DNA from: Candidatus Woesearchaeota archaeon
GTDB taxonomy: Archaea > Nanobdellota > Nanobdellia > Woesearchaeales > JABIAG01
Assembly (NCBI GenBank): GCA_018653365.1
Contig: JABIAG010000001.1
Location: 514,951 to 578,950 of the forward strand
Reading direction: 5' to 3'
Length of the DNA stretch: 64,000 bases
Shown here: piece after piece, positions 28,854-38,071 of the stretch
Numbering within the stretch: the first letter of the stretch is position 1
Layout: each line of letters starts with the position of its first letter
Made by a program: the position numbers and the translations under genes
The notes under the pieces: model-generated
The model's input: only the letters and a program-made list of their open reading frames with translations
What the model was told of the DNA's origin: nothing
Databases searched by the model: none

Positions 28854-29663
28854 ATGAAAGTAGAAAAAATGCATGAATATGTTGAAAAAGTAGGGGTTGA
28901 ACTCAAATTAAGGGGGTGTTCGCCAAGAACCATAGATTCATATTTGTTTTTTCTAAAACCTTTTCTAAAATCAATAGATGATCCTGAAACCATAACCTTA
29001 GATCAGGTAAAAGTACATTTAGCTAGTTTAATAGATATATATTGCAATAAGTCGCGTTCTTTAGCAATATCAAGTTTAAGGTTCTTTTTCAAACGAGTTG
29101 TTGATAGACCAGATATCTTTGTAAAATTAGAAACCCCAAAGAAAGAAAAGCATTTACCTACTGTTTTGAGTAAAGAAGAGGTTGGAAAACTAATTAAGGC
29201 AGCATCCTGCGATAAATCAAGAACAATGATAAAAATGTTATATTCATCTGGATTACGAGTATCCGAACTAGTTAATTTAACGCCTCAAGACTTAGATTTA
29301 GATCAAAATATAGGCTGGGTTAGGAAAGGAAAAGGATCAAAGGATAGGCTGTTTAAATTAGCTGAAAAGATCAAGGATGAATTGGATTTGAGTGGTAAAT
29401 ATGTGTTTTCTAAGAAGAAAGCATTATCCACGAGAAATGTACAACAAATCGTTAAAAAGGCAGCGTTTAAGGCAGGAATTAACAAAAAAGTAACTCCGCA
29501 TACTTTGCGACATAGTTTTGCCACACATTTACTAGAAAATGGGGCTAATCTGTTAGTTATCCAACAACTATTGGGACATGAAAATTTAGAAACAACACGA
29601 ATATACACACATATAAGTCAAGATCAGATAAAAAGTGTTAAAAGCCCATTAGATGATCTCTAA
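28854..29663 (+). CDS. xerA: XerA-like tyrosine recombinase
   Basis: SSGLRVSELVNL, HTLRHSFATHLLENGANLLVIQQLLGHENLETTRIYTH. Confidence 0.95.
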   Translation: MKVEKMHEYVEKVGVELKLRGCSPRTIDSYLFFLKPFLKSIDDPETITLDQVKVHLASLIDIYCNKSRSLAISSLRFFFKRVVDRPDIFVKLETPKKEKHLPTVLSKEEVGKLIKAASCDKSRTMIKMLYSSGLRVSELVNLTPQDLDLDQNIGWVRKGKGSKDRLFKLAEKIKDELDLSGKYVFSKKKALSTRNVQQIVKKAAFKAGINKKVTPHTLRHSFATHLLENGANLLVIQQLLGHENLETTRIYTHISQDQIKSVKSPLDDL

Positions 29664-29947
29664 GAATATGCATGAATAAGAGCTAGTTGATATGTAGCAA
29701 AGGCTTTGGCAACTCTTCTACCAAGCGGTTTTGAACGATAATCTGGTTTACAAACCATACTCCCCCAGTTTTCAAAGACCTCTTCGCCTTCTTCATTTCT
29801 AACTGCGGTTTTCAAAGCTAAACGCGCTGGTAAGTCTGGAACTCCTCTCCTTCTATGAATTGCTAGAGTTATTCCCATAACCTCAAAAGAGGTGCTTTTA
29901 GAGTGAGCTGCTGCTAATTGTTCTATTTCTTCGGGGGTTACTACCAT
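29660..29947 (-). CDS. hypothetical, R-rich
   Basis: ORF. Confidence 0.55.
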   Translation of the reverse strand: MVVTPEEIEQLAAAHSKSTSFEVMGITLAIHRRRGVPDLPARLALKTAVRNEEGEEVFENWGSMVCKPDYRSKPLGRRVAKAFATYQLALIHAYS

Positions 29948-29990
29948 AAGACTAGTTAATAAAGGTTAATTTAAAAAGATATCTTGATAA

Positions 29991-30272
29991 TTATAAAATA
30001 CTCTCAATATACTCTTGAGTTCTTTCAAAAGCAGCATAAACTTCATCATTGACAGGAATATAAGGGCAAATCTTGGTTAGAGTGCCCGAATGCATTAACC
30101 AACCAACTTTTCCAGGGAATTGAGCATCAATAGCGTGTATTAGCTTAACCGTTAGACTATTCCATTCCCAAAACTGTTTAGTTGGATTACCACTAAAATT
30201 AACAATATAATCATGCTTTAGCGTGGTTAAAACTCCTCTTAAGGTGAGTTTTAGTCGTCTAGGTTCATCCAT
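29991..30272 (-). CDS. hypothetical, 93 aa
   Basis: ORF. Confidence 0.55.
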   Translation of the reverse strand: MDEPRRLKLTLRGVLTTLKHDYIVNFSGNPTKQFWEWNSLTVKLIHAIDAQFPGKVGWLMHSGTLTKICPYIPVNDEVYAAFERTQEYIESIL

Positions 30273-30504
30273 TTAATTTGGTAGTTTAAAATTATATAAA
30301 AAACTAACCGATAATTGTTTTAATTAATGCTTAAAGGTTTTATGTTTGATATATCTAGTTAAAGCTTATAGGTTTATCTTGAACATTGTTATAGCAAAAG
30401 CTAATGGTTTCAATGATAAGTTTTAATGCTAAAAGTTGTAAGCAAAAGGGATAACCTTTAAAAAAACATAAAAGTTCCAAATTTGTACTTAGATAGAGAC
30501 AAAA

Positions 30505-30846
30505 ATGAAAGAAGACGAAGAAATTATAACAGAAGAATTACAGGTAAAAGATAGACTATTTAGAATTCCAACTCCCGAATTTGTAAGAATCTGGATCACA
30601 CAAGGAATTGAGAATGTATTAACCACCACCCCCTTTTCTTTTAACATAAAAGGAAACAAAGGTTTAATCTGTCCAGAATGCTTATTCCAAATACCTACTG
30701 AATGCGTTTATGACAGTCCAGTAATAAGACATACTCATGTGGGAGATAAAGGAACAAGAACACCCTATAATTGTGCAAGAAACTTTGAGGCAATACGATT
30801 ACTCACAGAAGAGGGACTATTTGATGACTATGAGGTTAAGAGATGA
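30505..30846 (+). CDS. hypothetical with Cys/His cluster (possible Zn site)
   Basis: LICPECLFQIPTEC, IRHTH, YNCARNFEAIRLL. Confidence 0.65.
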   Translation: MKEDEEIITEELQVKDRLFRIPTPEFVRIWITQGIENVLTTTPFSFNIKGNKGLICPECLFQIPTECVYDSPVIRHTHVGDKGTRTPYNCARNFEAIRLLTEEGLFDDYEVKR

Positions 30847-31400
30847 ATCTGCAAGTATGGAACAATGAACAGTTAAGTGCATATATTGGTACCAAAAAAT
30901 TAAGAGCAAGAGAAAGAGTGCCAGGATTTAAAATTTTATGCGCAGACACAGTAATGGGAAGAGATCATGTTTTTCAGTGCGACCCATACAGTCAAACCAC
31001 AAGCTTATCGCATTTAGAAATGCAACCAGACACAACACTATCAAATGGAGCCTATGATAGACATTTAGTTGCATTAGATGCAGGACAACTTATTGGAATA
31101 GTTGCGTTTGCCTGGACAAATGCCCTACCCCAATCATCTGACCAAACATTCTGGAGAAATTATTTAAGATTTATTGAGGTAAGAAGAACAGAAAGAAGAG
31201 AGGGCATAGCAACAACAATGATCGATGCGTTAGATGAATTGGAGTTTATACAAGGAAAAGTCTTACAACTAAGTGGGTACACCAAACAAGGAAAAAGAAT
31301 AGTAAAACCTAAAATTCAAGCTTCACTAAAAGCACAAAATTATGCAGTAATATCAAGAGCACACACAACTGAAATCCCAAAAGGATATGGGTGGCATTAA
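30843..31400 (+). CDS. GNAT-like acetyltransferase
   Basis: FIEVRRTERREGIATTMIDALDELE. Confidence 0.7.
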   Translation: MNLQVWNNEQLSAYIGTKKLRARERVPGFKILCADTVMGRDHVFQCDPYSQTTSLSHLEMQPDTTLSNGAYDRHLVALDAGQLIGIVAFAWTNALPQSSDQTFWRNYLRFIEVRRTERREGIATTMIDALDELEFIQGKVLQLSGYTKQGKRIVKPKIQASLKAQNYAVISRAHTTEIPKGYGWH

Positions 31401-32008
31401 AAATGGCATATGAAGTACTAAAAGATACTGAAAAAAGATTCTGGATAAAAGATACTCAGGCACAACTTAGACTTGATATGCATAAAACACGAACAGATAT
31501 CTGGTTATGTGCCATAAAAGATCTAACTACTGGTTGGATAACCACTGCAAGACCTTTCTCAAAATATCCTGCTGCAATTTCACAACTTCACTTAAATAAT
31601 ACAACCTGTTTAATGGAATCTTGTGCAGGACTGGGAGGGTTAATGCCTCAACTAACAAGACTAAACGGTTCAAGACCGGGAAGGCTGGTTGTGGTAGATA
31701 TGGTGAACTATGAAGCAATAAGATCTTTTTTAGAAAACATAAACGGATACAGAACAGCACCCGATGAACAAACCTTTTTTAATACACTAATAGGAAGATG
31801 TGAGTTCATGCTTGGATCAGAAATAGAATTACACAATTGTACCATAAAAGAAGCACTACAAGATCCTTCCTTGATTGGATCCGTAGATGTTTTAGTAGAA
31901 AATCATGGACCCGCAAGTAAGTCTTATAGACAAAAGGCCCATAAACGAATGGATCCTGCAGTTTATGATCCGTTTTTAAGACCCAATGGAATAAAAATAA
32001 TTAATTAA
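31391..32008 (+). CDS. hypothetical, possible SAM methyltransferase-like fold
   Basis: SCAGLGGLMPQL, RLVVVDMVN, VDVLVENHGP, LRPNGIKII. Confidence 0.6.
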   Translation: MALKMAYEVLKDTEKRFWIKDTQAQLRLDMHKTRTDIWLCAIKDLTTGWITTARPFSKYPAAISQLHLNNTTCLMESCAGLGGLMPQLTRLNGSRPGRLVVVDMVNYEAIRSFLENINGYRTAPDEQTFFNTLIGRCEFMLGSEIELHNCTIKEALQDPSLIGSVDVLVENHGPASKSYRQKAHKRMDPAVYDPFLRPNGIKIIN

Positions 32009-32055
32009 AGTTTCTCAACACAGAATTTAAATATTAGTTATCTAATAGTTAGGTT

Positions 32056-34380
32056 GTGGTAGATAAAAAACTTGTTGAGTGGATAAAAGTCCAAAAAGCA
32101 GAAGGGTATGATAACAATACCCTAAAGACATATCTAATAAGCCACGGATACGATGTTTTGGTTGTTAAAGAGGCACTAAAGTCTTTAAAGAAAAAACCCC
32201 TAAAACTGCCCCTTTTAACTAAAAATAAAGGAGAGATCAAGGGTTTAATAACTGCCAAAAAATACAATATATTATTAGCGTTTTTAGCTGGCTTTTTTAT
32301 CTATGGAATTTTTATACTTTTAACAGAAGACCTTTTTGAAGCAATACTTGCAGGCATAGGATTTGGGTTGGGAACAGGACTTATTTACTTTTTTGACAAT
32401 GCCTACATAAAAAACAAAAAACTATTCTCATTTAAGTTTATTTTAAACAAACTTGGGAAATGGAACATCTTATTATTTAGCGGTTCTCTGGTATTTATGT
32501 ATTATTTTATGGCAAGAACACATCGCAATTATGGACGGAACTTACCTGAAATCTTTGTTACATTATTACTAATTATTTTCATTTTTTCTTTAGCTACGTT
32601 ATTTTTTAGAAAATATAATAAAAAGACATCAAGCATAGTATTCTTATTTGCAATTATTATTGCTGCTTGGTCGTTCTTTTCTATCTATGATGATAATCTC
32701 CTTTTTTTTATATTGCCAATCCTTGCACTACTACACGCCCTAAAATATTACTTTTGTTCTTCAAGAAAAGAAGACTTCTTATCAACATTTTCTGTTTTAC
32801 TTGTTAGCCTGACATTTGCTGCAGTTATTACTGAATTGTTCTACCTCTTTGTGGTTTATGTACCTCTTGAGATTATTGGAATTGTTCATATGATTAACCT
32901 ATCACTAATTATGAGCCCAGTAATTATTGTATTTTTGATTTCTTACTTTTTGATATCTAAAAAAATGTTAGAAAAATGTTTTGGAGAATTTAATCACTTT
33001 GCATTCTTTAGATTTAAACATATCCCGGGTAGAATACTTAACTTCCTTTCTAATAAGGAAGGAAACTTAAAGAAAACTATTATCAAAGCAACAGCAATTT
33101 TGTTTATTATAATATTGTTAGCATTTGTCATATTTGTTTCAATCTGGGGAACTGCGATGATGACAAGGCAGAATGACCAAAATAATCAGCAATTAGAACG
33201 AAATAGATTTATAGATGCAAAAAACCATTATGAAAGAGGTTTTTACTTAAACGGATTTGAAATAAATAAAACAGTACCTATGATTTTGGACTTAACAACT
33301 AACCTTATAACTGTACCAAATGGAATGTTGAATGGGGTAAACTTGATCTTTTATGATTGCGTAAATTTAAATTGTAAGAATATAACCCTCAATCCAAATC
33401 AAAACCTTGCTCAACAAATAAACTTGCAAAAAATTCTAAACAAAGAGGATTCAGATGAACAAATCTTCTTTGAGACTACCCTTATGACTAAAAGCAATCA
33501 AAAAATTATTTTTATACCTTCACAACTTACATTTGAACAGGTAAAACAATTAGACCCTTTCGAATTTGAAAATTTAGAACTAAAAAACTCATTAATTGTT
33601 AATGAGATAAGAGAAGACCTAAAGAAAGCTTACGCTTTCTTTGACGTAAGAATGAACACTCCTGAAAGCGGATTTGAAAAGTTTATATACTTTTATGGCG
33701 GCCAAGGATATGAAGATATAACAGCCTCTGCTACGGGTTTAATCGAACTCAGTCTTAGACTTGGTCGAGCAACCAAAAGTAGAAGTAACCTTCGGCAAGA
33801 CTATGCGCTATTGAAAGAAGAAATAAAAACAAACCAATTTTATGATGGAACAACCAACATAGACCAACACATTCAGGTCCTAAAAACTAGTATTGAATTG
33901 TTTTATCCAGCTTATAAACAAGAACTGGATGCTAAAGAAAACAAAAGGTCTGAAGTATACCCTGATTACTGGTTTGGTGCAGTAACAGTATATGAACGAG
34001 CAAATTCTAAATTAGCAGAACATACTCTGTTGGTGGAAACTTTTGAAAAGGTTGGTGAAGAAGTAAAACGGTTATTAAAAACAATAGATACTCACACAGT
34101 TAATGAATATTCTAAATTGAACATACAAGAAAGCAAGATAAGTAAAGTATTGAGACTTAGAATGTTAAACAAGGTCTTAATAAGTAAACGTATTGATAAT
34201 TGTAAAAATGACTTTAGTTGCCAAAGACAAGTTATTTACAAAAGTAAAGATGTAAGTTTTTGTCGTCAGGCGCTACGAAATGAGCAAACCCAATGTTATT
34301 CACAACTATCTCTAAATAATAAAAAAGCGTGTAAAAGAATAATAGACCATCGGTTTCAACAAGAATGTTTAGCTTCATGA
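32056..34380 (+). CDS. large multi-TM protein with N-terminal helical module and extracytoplasmic C-terminal part
   Basis: N-term KKLVEWIKVQKAEGYDNNTLKTYLISHGYD; many TM segments; Cys-rich C-term. Confidence 0.8.
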   Translation: MVDKKLVEWIKVQKAEGYDNNTLKTYLISHGYDVLVVKEALKSLKKKPLKLPLLTKNKGEIKGLITAKKYNILLAFLAGFFIYGIFILLTEDLFEAILAGIGFGLGTGLIYFFDNAYIKNKKLFSFKFILNKLGKWNILLFSGSLVFMYYFMARTHRNYGRNLPEIFVTLLLIIFIFSLATLFFRKYNKKTSSIVFLFAIIIAAWSFFSIYDDNLLFFILPILALLHALKYYFCSSRKEDFLSTFSVLLVSLTFAAVITELFYLFVVYVPLEIIGIVHMINLSLIMSPVIIVFLISYFLISKKMLEKCFGEFNHFAFFRFKHIPGRILNFLSNKEGNLKKTIIKATAILFIIILLAFVIFVSIWGTAMMTRQNDQNNQQLERNRFIDAKNHYERGFYLNGFEINKTVPMILDLTTNLITVPNGMLNGVNLIFYDCVNLNCKNITLNPNQNLAQQINLQKILNKEDSDEQIFFETTLMTKSNQKIIFIPSQLTFEQVKQLDPFEFENLELKNSLIVNEIREDLKKAYAFFDVRMNTPESGFEKFIYFYGGQGYEDITASATGLIELSLRLGRATKSRSNLRQDYALLKEEIKTNQFYDGTTNIDQHIQVLKTSIELFYPAYKQELDAKENKRSEVYPDYWFGAVTVYERANSKLAEHTLLVETFEKVGEEVKRLLKTIDTHTVNEYSKLNIQESKISKVLRLRMLNKVLISKRIDNCKNDFSCQRQVIYKSKDVSFCRQALRNEQTQCYSQLSLNNKKACKRIIDHRFQQECLAS

Positions 34381-34863
34381 CATCTTAATCAAATTCTCTT
34401 TAGCTTGCAGTTCTTTAAACTCAGAATCAAGTTCAATAAATATCTGATTGTTCTTAAACTTTTTAGTAAGCGGAATGCCCTTAGCAATAAGATTAGTAAC
34501 GTACTCTTGAACCATAACCTCTTCAAAATTAGTTTTCTTAGAAAGTTTGTCATAAGTAGTCTGGGTATCAGAAGCGTATAATGCAAAGAAAACTTCCTTC
34601 TCTCTTTTAGTAAGGGGTTCTATGCGAAAATCTAAAACCTTCTTCTTCTTAGGTTCTAACTTAAGATGAATTTCATCCACCCTAGAAGACATCTTCTCAA
34701 TCTTTTCTTCTAACTCAGTTAATAATTCATAAATAGACTGAATCTCATTAGTATTAGAATTAATAGACTCTAAATGATCATTAAGTTCGGTCTCTACCCG
34801 TCTAAAAGAGATCTTTAACTTACCAATAACTTCCTTTGATAATAAGTTCTTAATAACACCCAT
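34375..34863 (-). CDS. coiled-coil plus winged-helix protein
   Basis: LTKREKEVFFALYASDTQTTYDKLSKKTNFEEVMVQEYVTNLI. Confidence 0.7.
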   Translation of the reverse strand: MGVIKNLLSKEVIGKLKISFRRVETELNDHLESINSNTNEIQSIYELLTELEEKIEKMSSRVDEIHLKLEPKKKKVLDFRIEPLTKREKEVFFALYASDTQTTYDKLSKKTNFEEVMVQEYVTNLIAKGIPLTKKFKNNQIFIELDSEFKELQAKENLIKMS

Positions 34864-34898
34864 AATTGTAAAGAATCTTGATTAGTTTTTAAATATTT

Positions 34899-35531
34899 TT
34901 ATGATTTAGGTACTGAAGACTTTGAGGCCCGCTCTTGTCGAACCTCCTCTCTTAATTCTGGGCACAACGCTTCCAGGTCAGGATTGTCAATTCTACTATT
35001 ACTTAAACCAATTCTTTTACCCTGAAAAGCATAATTAGCACTAACCCACTCAGGAAACATTCCATGGTAAAGACCTGCTTTCAATACTTCCATACCACAG
35101 TTATCAACAAATTCATCTGCGTTAGGTGCTGTTGTTCGGTTTTCAGCTTTTACACCTACACAAACATAAACAAAACCAGGTTTACACCCTAAACGAGTAC
35201 TTTCTGAAGTCTCAGGAACAAACAGAAACAAATTTTGTCTACAATCCAATAATCTTCTACGCTCTTCAGTTAATAAACTTGTTTGTGCCACTAACCTTTC
35301 CCCAATAGAGAGAACAAGATCTAACTGGCTTGGGTATTGATTTAAACCCGACCACAAACCCCCTTCCCTAGAGTGATTAGACCAGATGTCATCAAATTTG
35401 TAAGCAAAAGCAACCGCATAACTTCCCTCATTAAGGTTTTCAAAATCAAATTTTGCACGCCCCCATAATGCAAAATCCTGTTGAGAATTAATTTCTGCGA
35501 CTTGTCTAATCCTTCCATCTGTAAGGGCCAT
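34899..35531 (-). CDS. hypothetical R-rich protein
   Basis: ORF. Confidence 0.65.
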   Translation of the reverse strand: MALTDGRIRQVAEINSQQDFALWGRAKFDFENLNEGSYAVAFAYKFDDIWSNHSREGGLWSGLNQYPSQLDLVLSIGERLVAQTSLLTEERRRLLDCRQNLFLFVPETSESTRLGCKPGFVYVCVGVKAENRTTAPNADEFVDNCGMEVLKAGLYHGMFPEWVSANYAFQGKRIGLSNSRIDNPDLEALCPELREEVRQERASKSSVPKS

Positions 35532-35569
35532 AAAAAAAGAGAAATGTTTTAAATGTTATAAAGATTTAG

Positions 35570-36163
35570 GTGATAATGACAACAAAAAAACAATTAGCAA
35601 TTACGTTATCTAAGTTAAAAGACTTTTCTAACCCAAAAGCAACCTTAGAACAGTATACAACCGATTCTAACATAGCTGCAGATATTTTATGGAATGCACA
35701 TATGTTAAACGACTTAACTAAAGTAGCGGATTTAGGGGCAGGAACAGGCGTTCTAGGAATAGGAGTGCTAGAGTTAGAAGGGAAGGTTATCTTTGTTGAA
35801 AAGGATGAAGATGCCATAAGTGTATTAAAAGAAAATTTAGAAGGATATTCTAATTATGAAATAGTTGAAAAAGATATTGGATTGTTTAATAAAAAAATAA
35901 ATACTGTAATAATGAACCCTCCATTTGGAGTACAGAACAGAAAGGCAGACAAAAGATTTGTAGAAAAAGCATTTGAGATAGCAAAAACAACTTACTACAT
36001 AGGAAAGGTAGAAAGTAAAACATTTATAGAAGCCATAAGTAAAGATCATAATAAAAAAATAACACATTACTGGGAATACGAAATGCCTTTAAAGAAAACA
36101 ATGCAACATCATACTAAAAAGGTAAAGAAAATAATGGTTGGGTGCTGGAGAATACAATGTTAG
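35570..36163 (+). CDS. METTL5-like RNA N6-adenine methyltransferase
   Basis: KLKDFSNPKATLEQYTTDSNIAADILW, DLGAGTGVLGIG, VIMNPPFGVQNRKADKRF. Confidence 0.92.
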   Translation: MIMTTKKQLAITLSKLKDFSNPKATLEQYTTDSNIAADILWNAHMLNDLTKVADLGAGTGVLGIGVLELEGKVIFVEKDEDAISVLKENLEGYSNYEIVEKDIGLFNKKINTVIMNPPFGVQNRKADKRFVEKAFEIAKTTYYIGKVESKTFIEAISKDHNKKITHYWEYEMPLKKTMQHHTKKVKKIMVGCWRIQC

Positions 36164-36555
36164 TTCCAATTCAAGACGTACGAGCCCATCATGTGCGTGA
36201 GATGTTTTTTGACTTCATCTGGTGGGAAACCTTTCCTTTAAGGGAATATCGAAGTCCAAAGGCAAGACCGTTTTTATTTCCAATCCACATAACAGATACC
36301 GTGGATGATATTTGCGTACAATGCAGATCATATCCTGCAATTAACCTTTGTAAAGGATCGAAAATGAAAAAAATGGACTCGGTTTCAGCGGAAATACTAG
36401 GAGTAAGTATTGGAAATTCATATTCATTAGTTGAATTAAAACAAAAATTTGATGAACTTGCGTTGGGCGACAATTGGAAACCGCCACGCGCTAGACTTCA
36501 CCACAATGATGCGATGCAAAGATTTTACGGTGAAGATTGGAGGCAATACACATGA
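36142..36555 (+). CDS. hypothetical with CxxC..C
   Basis: ORF overlapping methyltransferase 3' end; DICVQCRSYPAINLCKG. Confidence 0.6.
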   Translation: MLENTMLVPIQDVRAHHVREMFFDFIWWETFPLREYRSPKARPFLFPIHITDTVDDICVQCRSYPAINLCKGSKMKKMDSVSAEILGVSIGNSYSLVELKQKFDELALGDNWKPPRARLHHNDAMQRFYGEDWRQYT

Positions 36556-37379
36556 ACTACGGAGGACAGGCAGTAATAGAAGGGATCATGATGCGATCTA
36601 AAGACAAGATGGCAGTAGCAGTAAGACTAGAAAATGGAAAAATAAAAGTAAAAAAGCAAAATATCAAACAAAATATTCTTTCTCGCATATTTTTTATTCG
36701 CGGAATCTATAACCTAATTGAACAATTAATATTAGGATACAAAACCCTAAACTGGAGTGCAGAACAACAAATGGACGAAGAAGAACAAGAAAGTTCAGGT
36801 TGGATCACAATTGGGGCTACAGTATTAGGAATTGTAGTAGCGATTGCGTTGTTTAAGTTATTTCCCCTGGGAGTTGCTAAAATGGTAGACCCAGACAGTT
36901 TGTTTGTGTTCAACCTAATAGATGGAGTTGTGAAGTTGTTAATATTTTTAGGATACTTATGGTTTATTGGCAGATTTAAGGATGTAAAACGAATATTTAG
37001 CTATCATGGAGCAGAACATAAAGCAATAGGATGCATAGAAGCAGGAAAGAAGTTAACTGTTGAGAACTGCATTAAATACGCAAAAGAACACAAAAGATGT
37101 GGAACCAATTTTCTTTTCATAGTAATTGTAGTAAGTATACTAGTTTATTTAGTTATTCCACTAAATATGGACTTTTGGGCTAAATTTGGGCTAAGATTGT
37201 TATTCTTACCAATCATAGCAGGGATCGGATATGAACTGATTAAGTTGAATAAGAAAGATAATTGGTTCTCAAAAATAATTAACTCGCCAGGAATACTAAT
37301 ACAAAAGCTAACCACTGCCGAACCAGATAAAAAAATGTTAGAAGTTAGCATAGTTGCTCTGAAAGAAGTAATGGATTAA
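36552..37379 (+). CDS. DUF1385 family membrane protein (start revised from 36537)
   Basis: MNYGGQAVIEGIMMRSKDKMAVAVR, FSYHGAEHKAIGCIEAGK, KRCGTNFLFIV; GGAGG upstream. Confidence 0.9.
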   Translation: MNYGGQAVIEGIMMRSKDKMAVAVRLENGKIKVKKQNIKQNILSRIFFIRGIYNLIEQLILGYKTLNWSAEQQMDEEEQESSGWITIGATVLGIVVAIALFKLFPLGVAKMVDPDSLFVFNLIDGVVKLLIFLGYLWFIGRFKDVKRIFSYHGAEHKAIGCIEAGKKLTVENCIKYAKEHKRCGTNFLFIVIVVSILVYLVIPLNMDFWAKFGLRLLFLPIIAGIGYELIKLNKKDNWFSKIINSPGILIQKLTTAEPDKKMLEVSIVALKEVMD

Positions 37380-37384
37380 GAACA

Positions 37385-37927
37385 CTAAGGATTAAAAACT
37401 TTTTGTATTCCTTTTCTTCCTTCCGAAGATTGCCTAAGCCTTCTTATGTCTTCATCAGTTAGATTTACACGGGACATTGCAGCTTTTATGGCCCCTTCAT
37501 CAATTATTCTTCTCACTTCAGCTTTTCTAGCTGTTAGTGCAGCGTTAACATCAGTAATAGCATTAGAATATGCTTGATTAGGATCTTCATCTTGTTCAAG
37601 ACCCTCTGCACAATCTTTTTTTCCCAACCCATCAAAATCATGATCTACAAATCTGCGTGTTTTTCCTGTAGCTGAATCTTCAACTAATATTTCTAGAGCA
37701 TTTCCTTTTCGAACCCCTCTTTTTTTTGCTAGATTCAGTATAGTTAGAGTGTGCTTTTTCCCTTTATATTCTATTACTCTTGTGCTTCCTTTTGATGCGC
37801 TTGCTACCCACGCCACATCTGTAACTCTTTTAAGAGGAGTATATTTTTTAAAAATACCTGCTTTAGCATAAGGAGAAAGTGCTAATACGGTACAAGCAAC
37901 TGTAAGTGCTTTTCTTAAGTATGTCAT
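37385..37927 (-). CDS. putative secreted protein
   Basis: Signal-peptide-like ALTVACTVLALSPYAKA. Confidence 0.6.
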   Translation of the reverse strand: MTYLRKALTVACTVLALSPYAKAGIFKKYTPLKRVTDVAWVASASKGSTRVIEYKGKKHTLTILNLAKKRGVRKGNALEILVEDSATGKTRRFVDHDFDGLGKKDCAEGLEQDEDPNQAYSNAITDVNAALTARKAEVRRIIDEGAIKAAMSRVNLTDEDIRRLRQSSEGRKGIQKVFNP

Positions 37928-38071
37928 AAACTTAGAGGAGTATAACTAGTATATAAATGTTTTGTTTTGTTACTACGATAAAGTGGTATACTTGATTTTG
38001 ATAATATAAGAAATCTTTATAAATAAAGTATCATTCAAGAGTAGTAATATGTACTTGGGGGAAAGGTCAAA

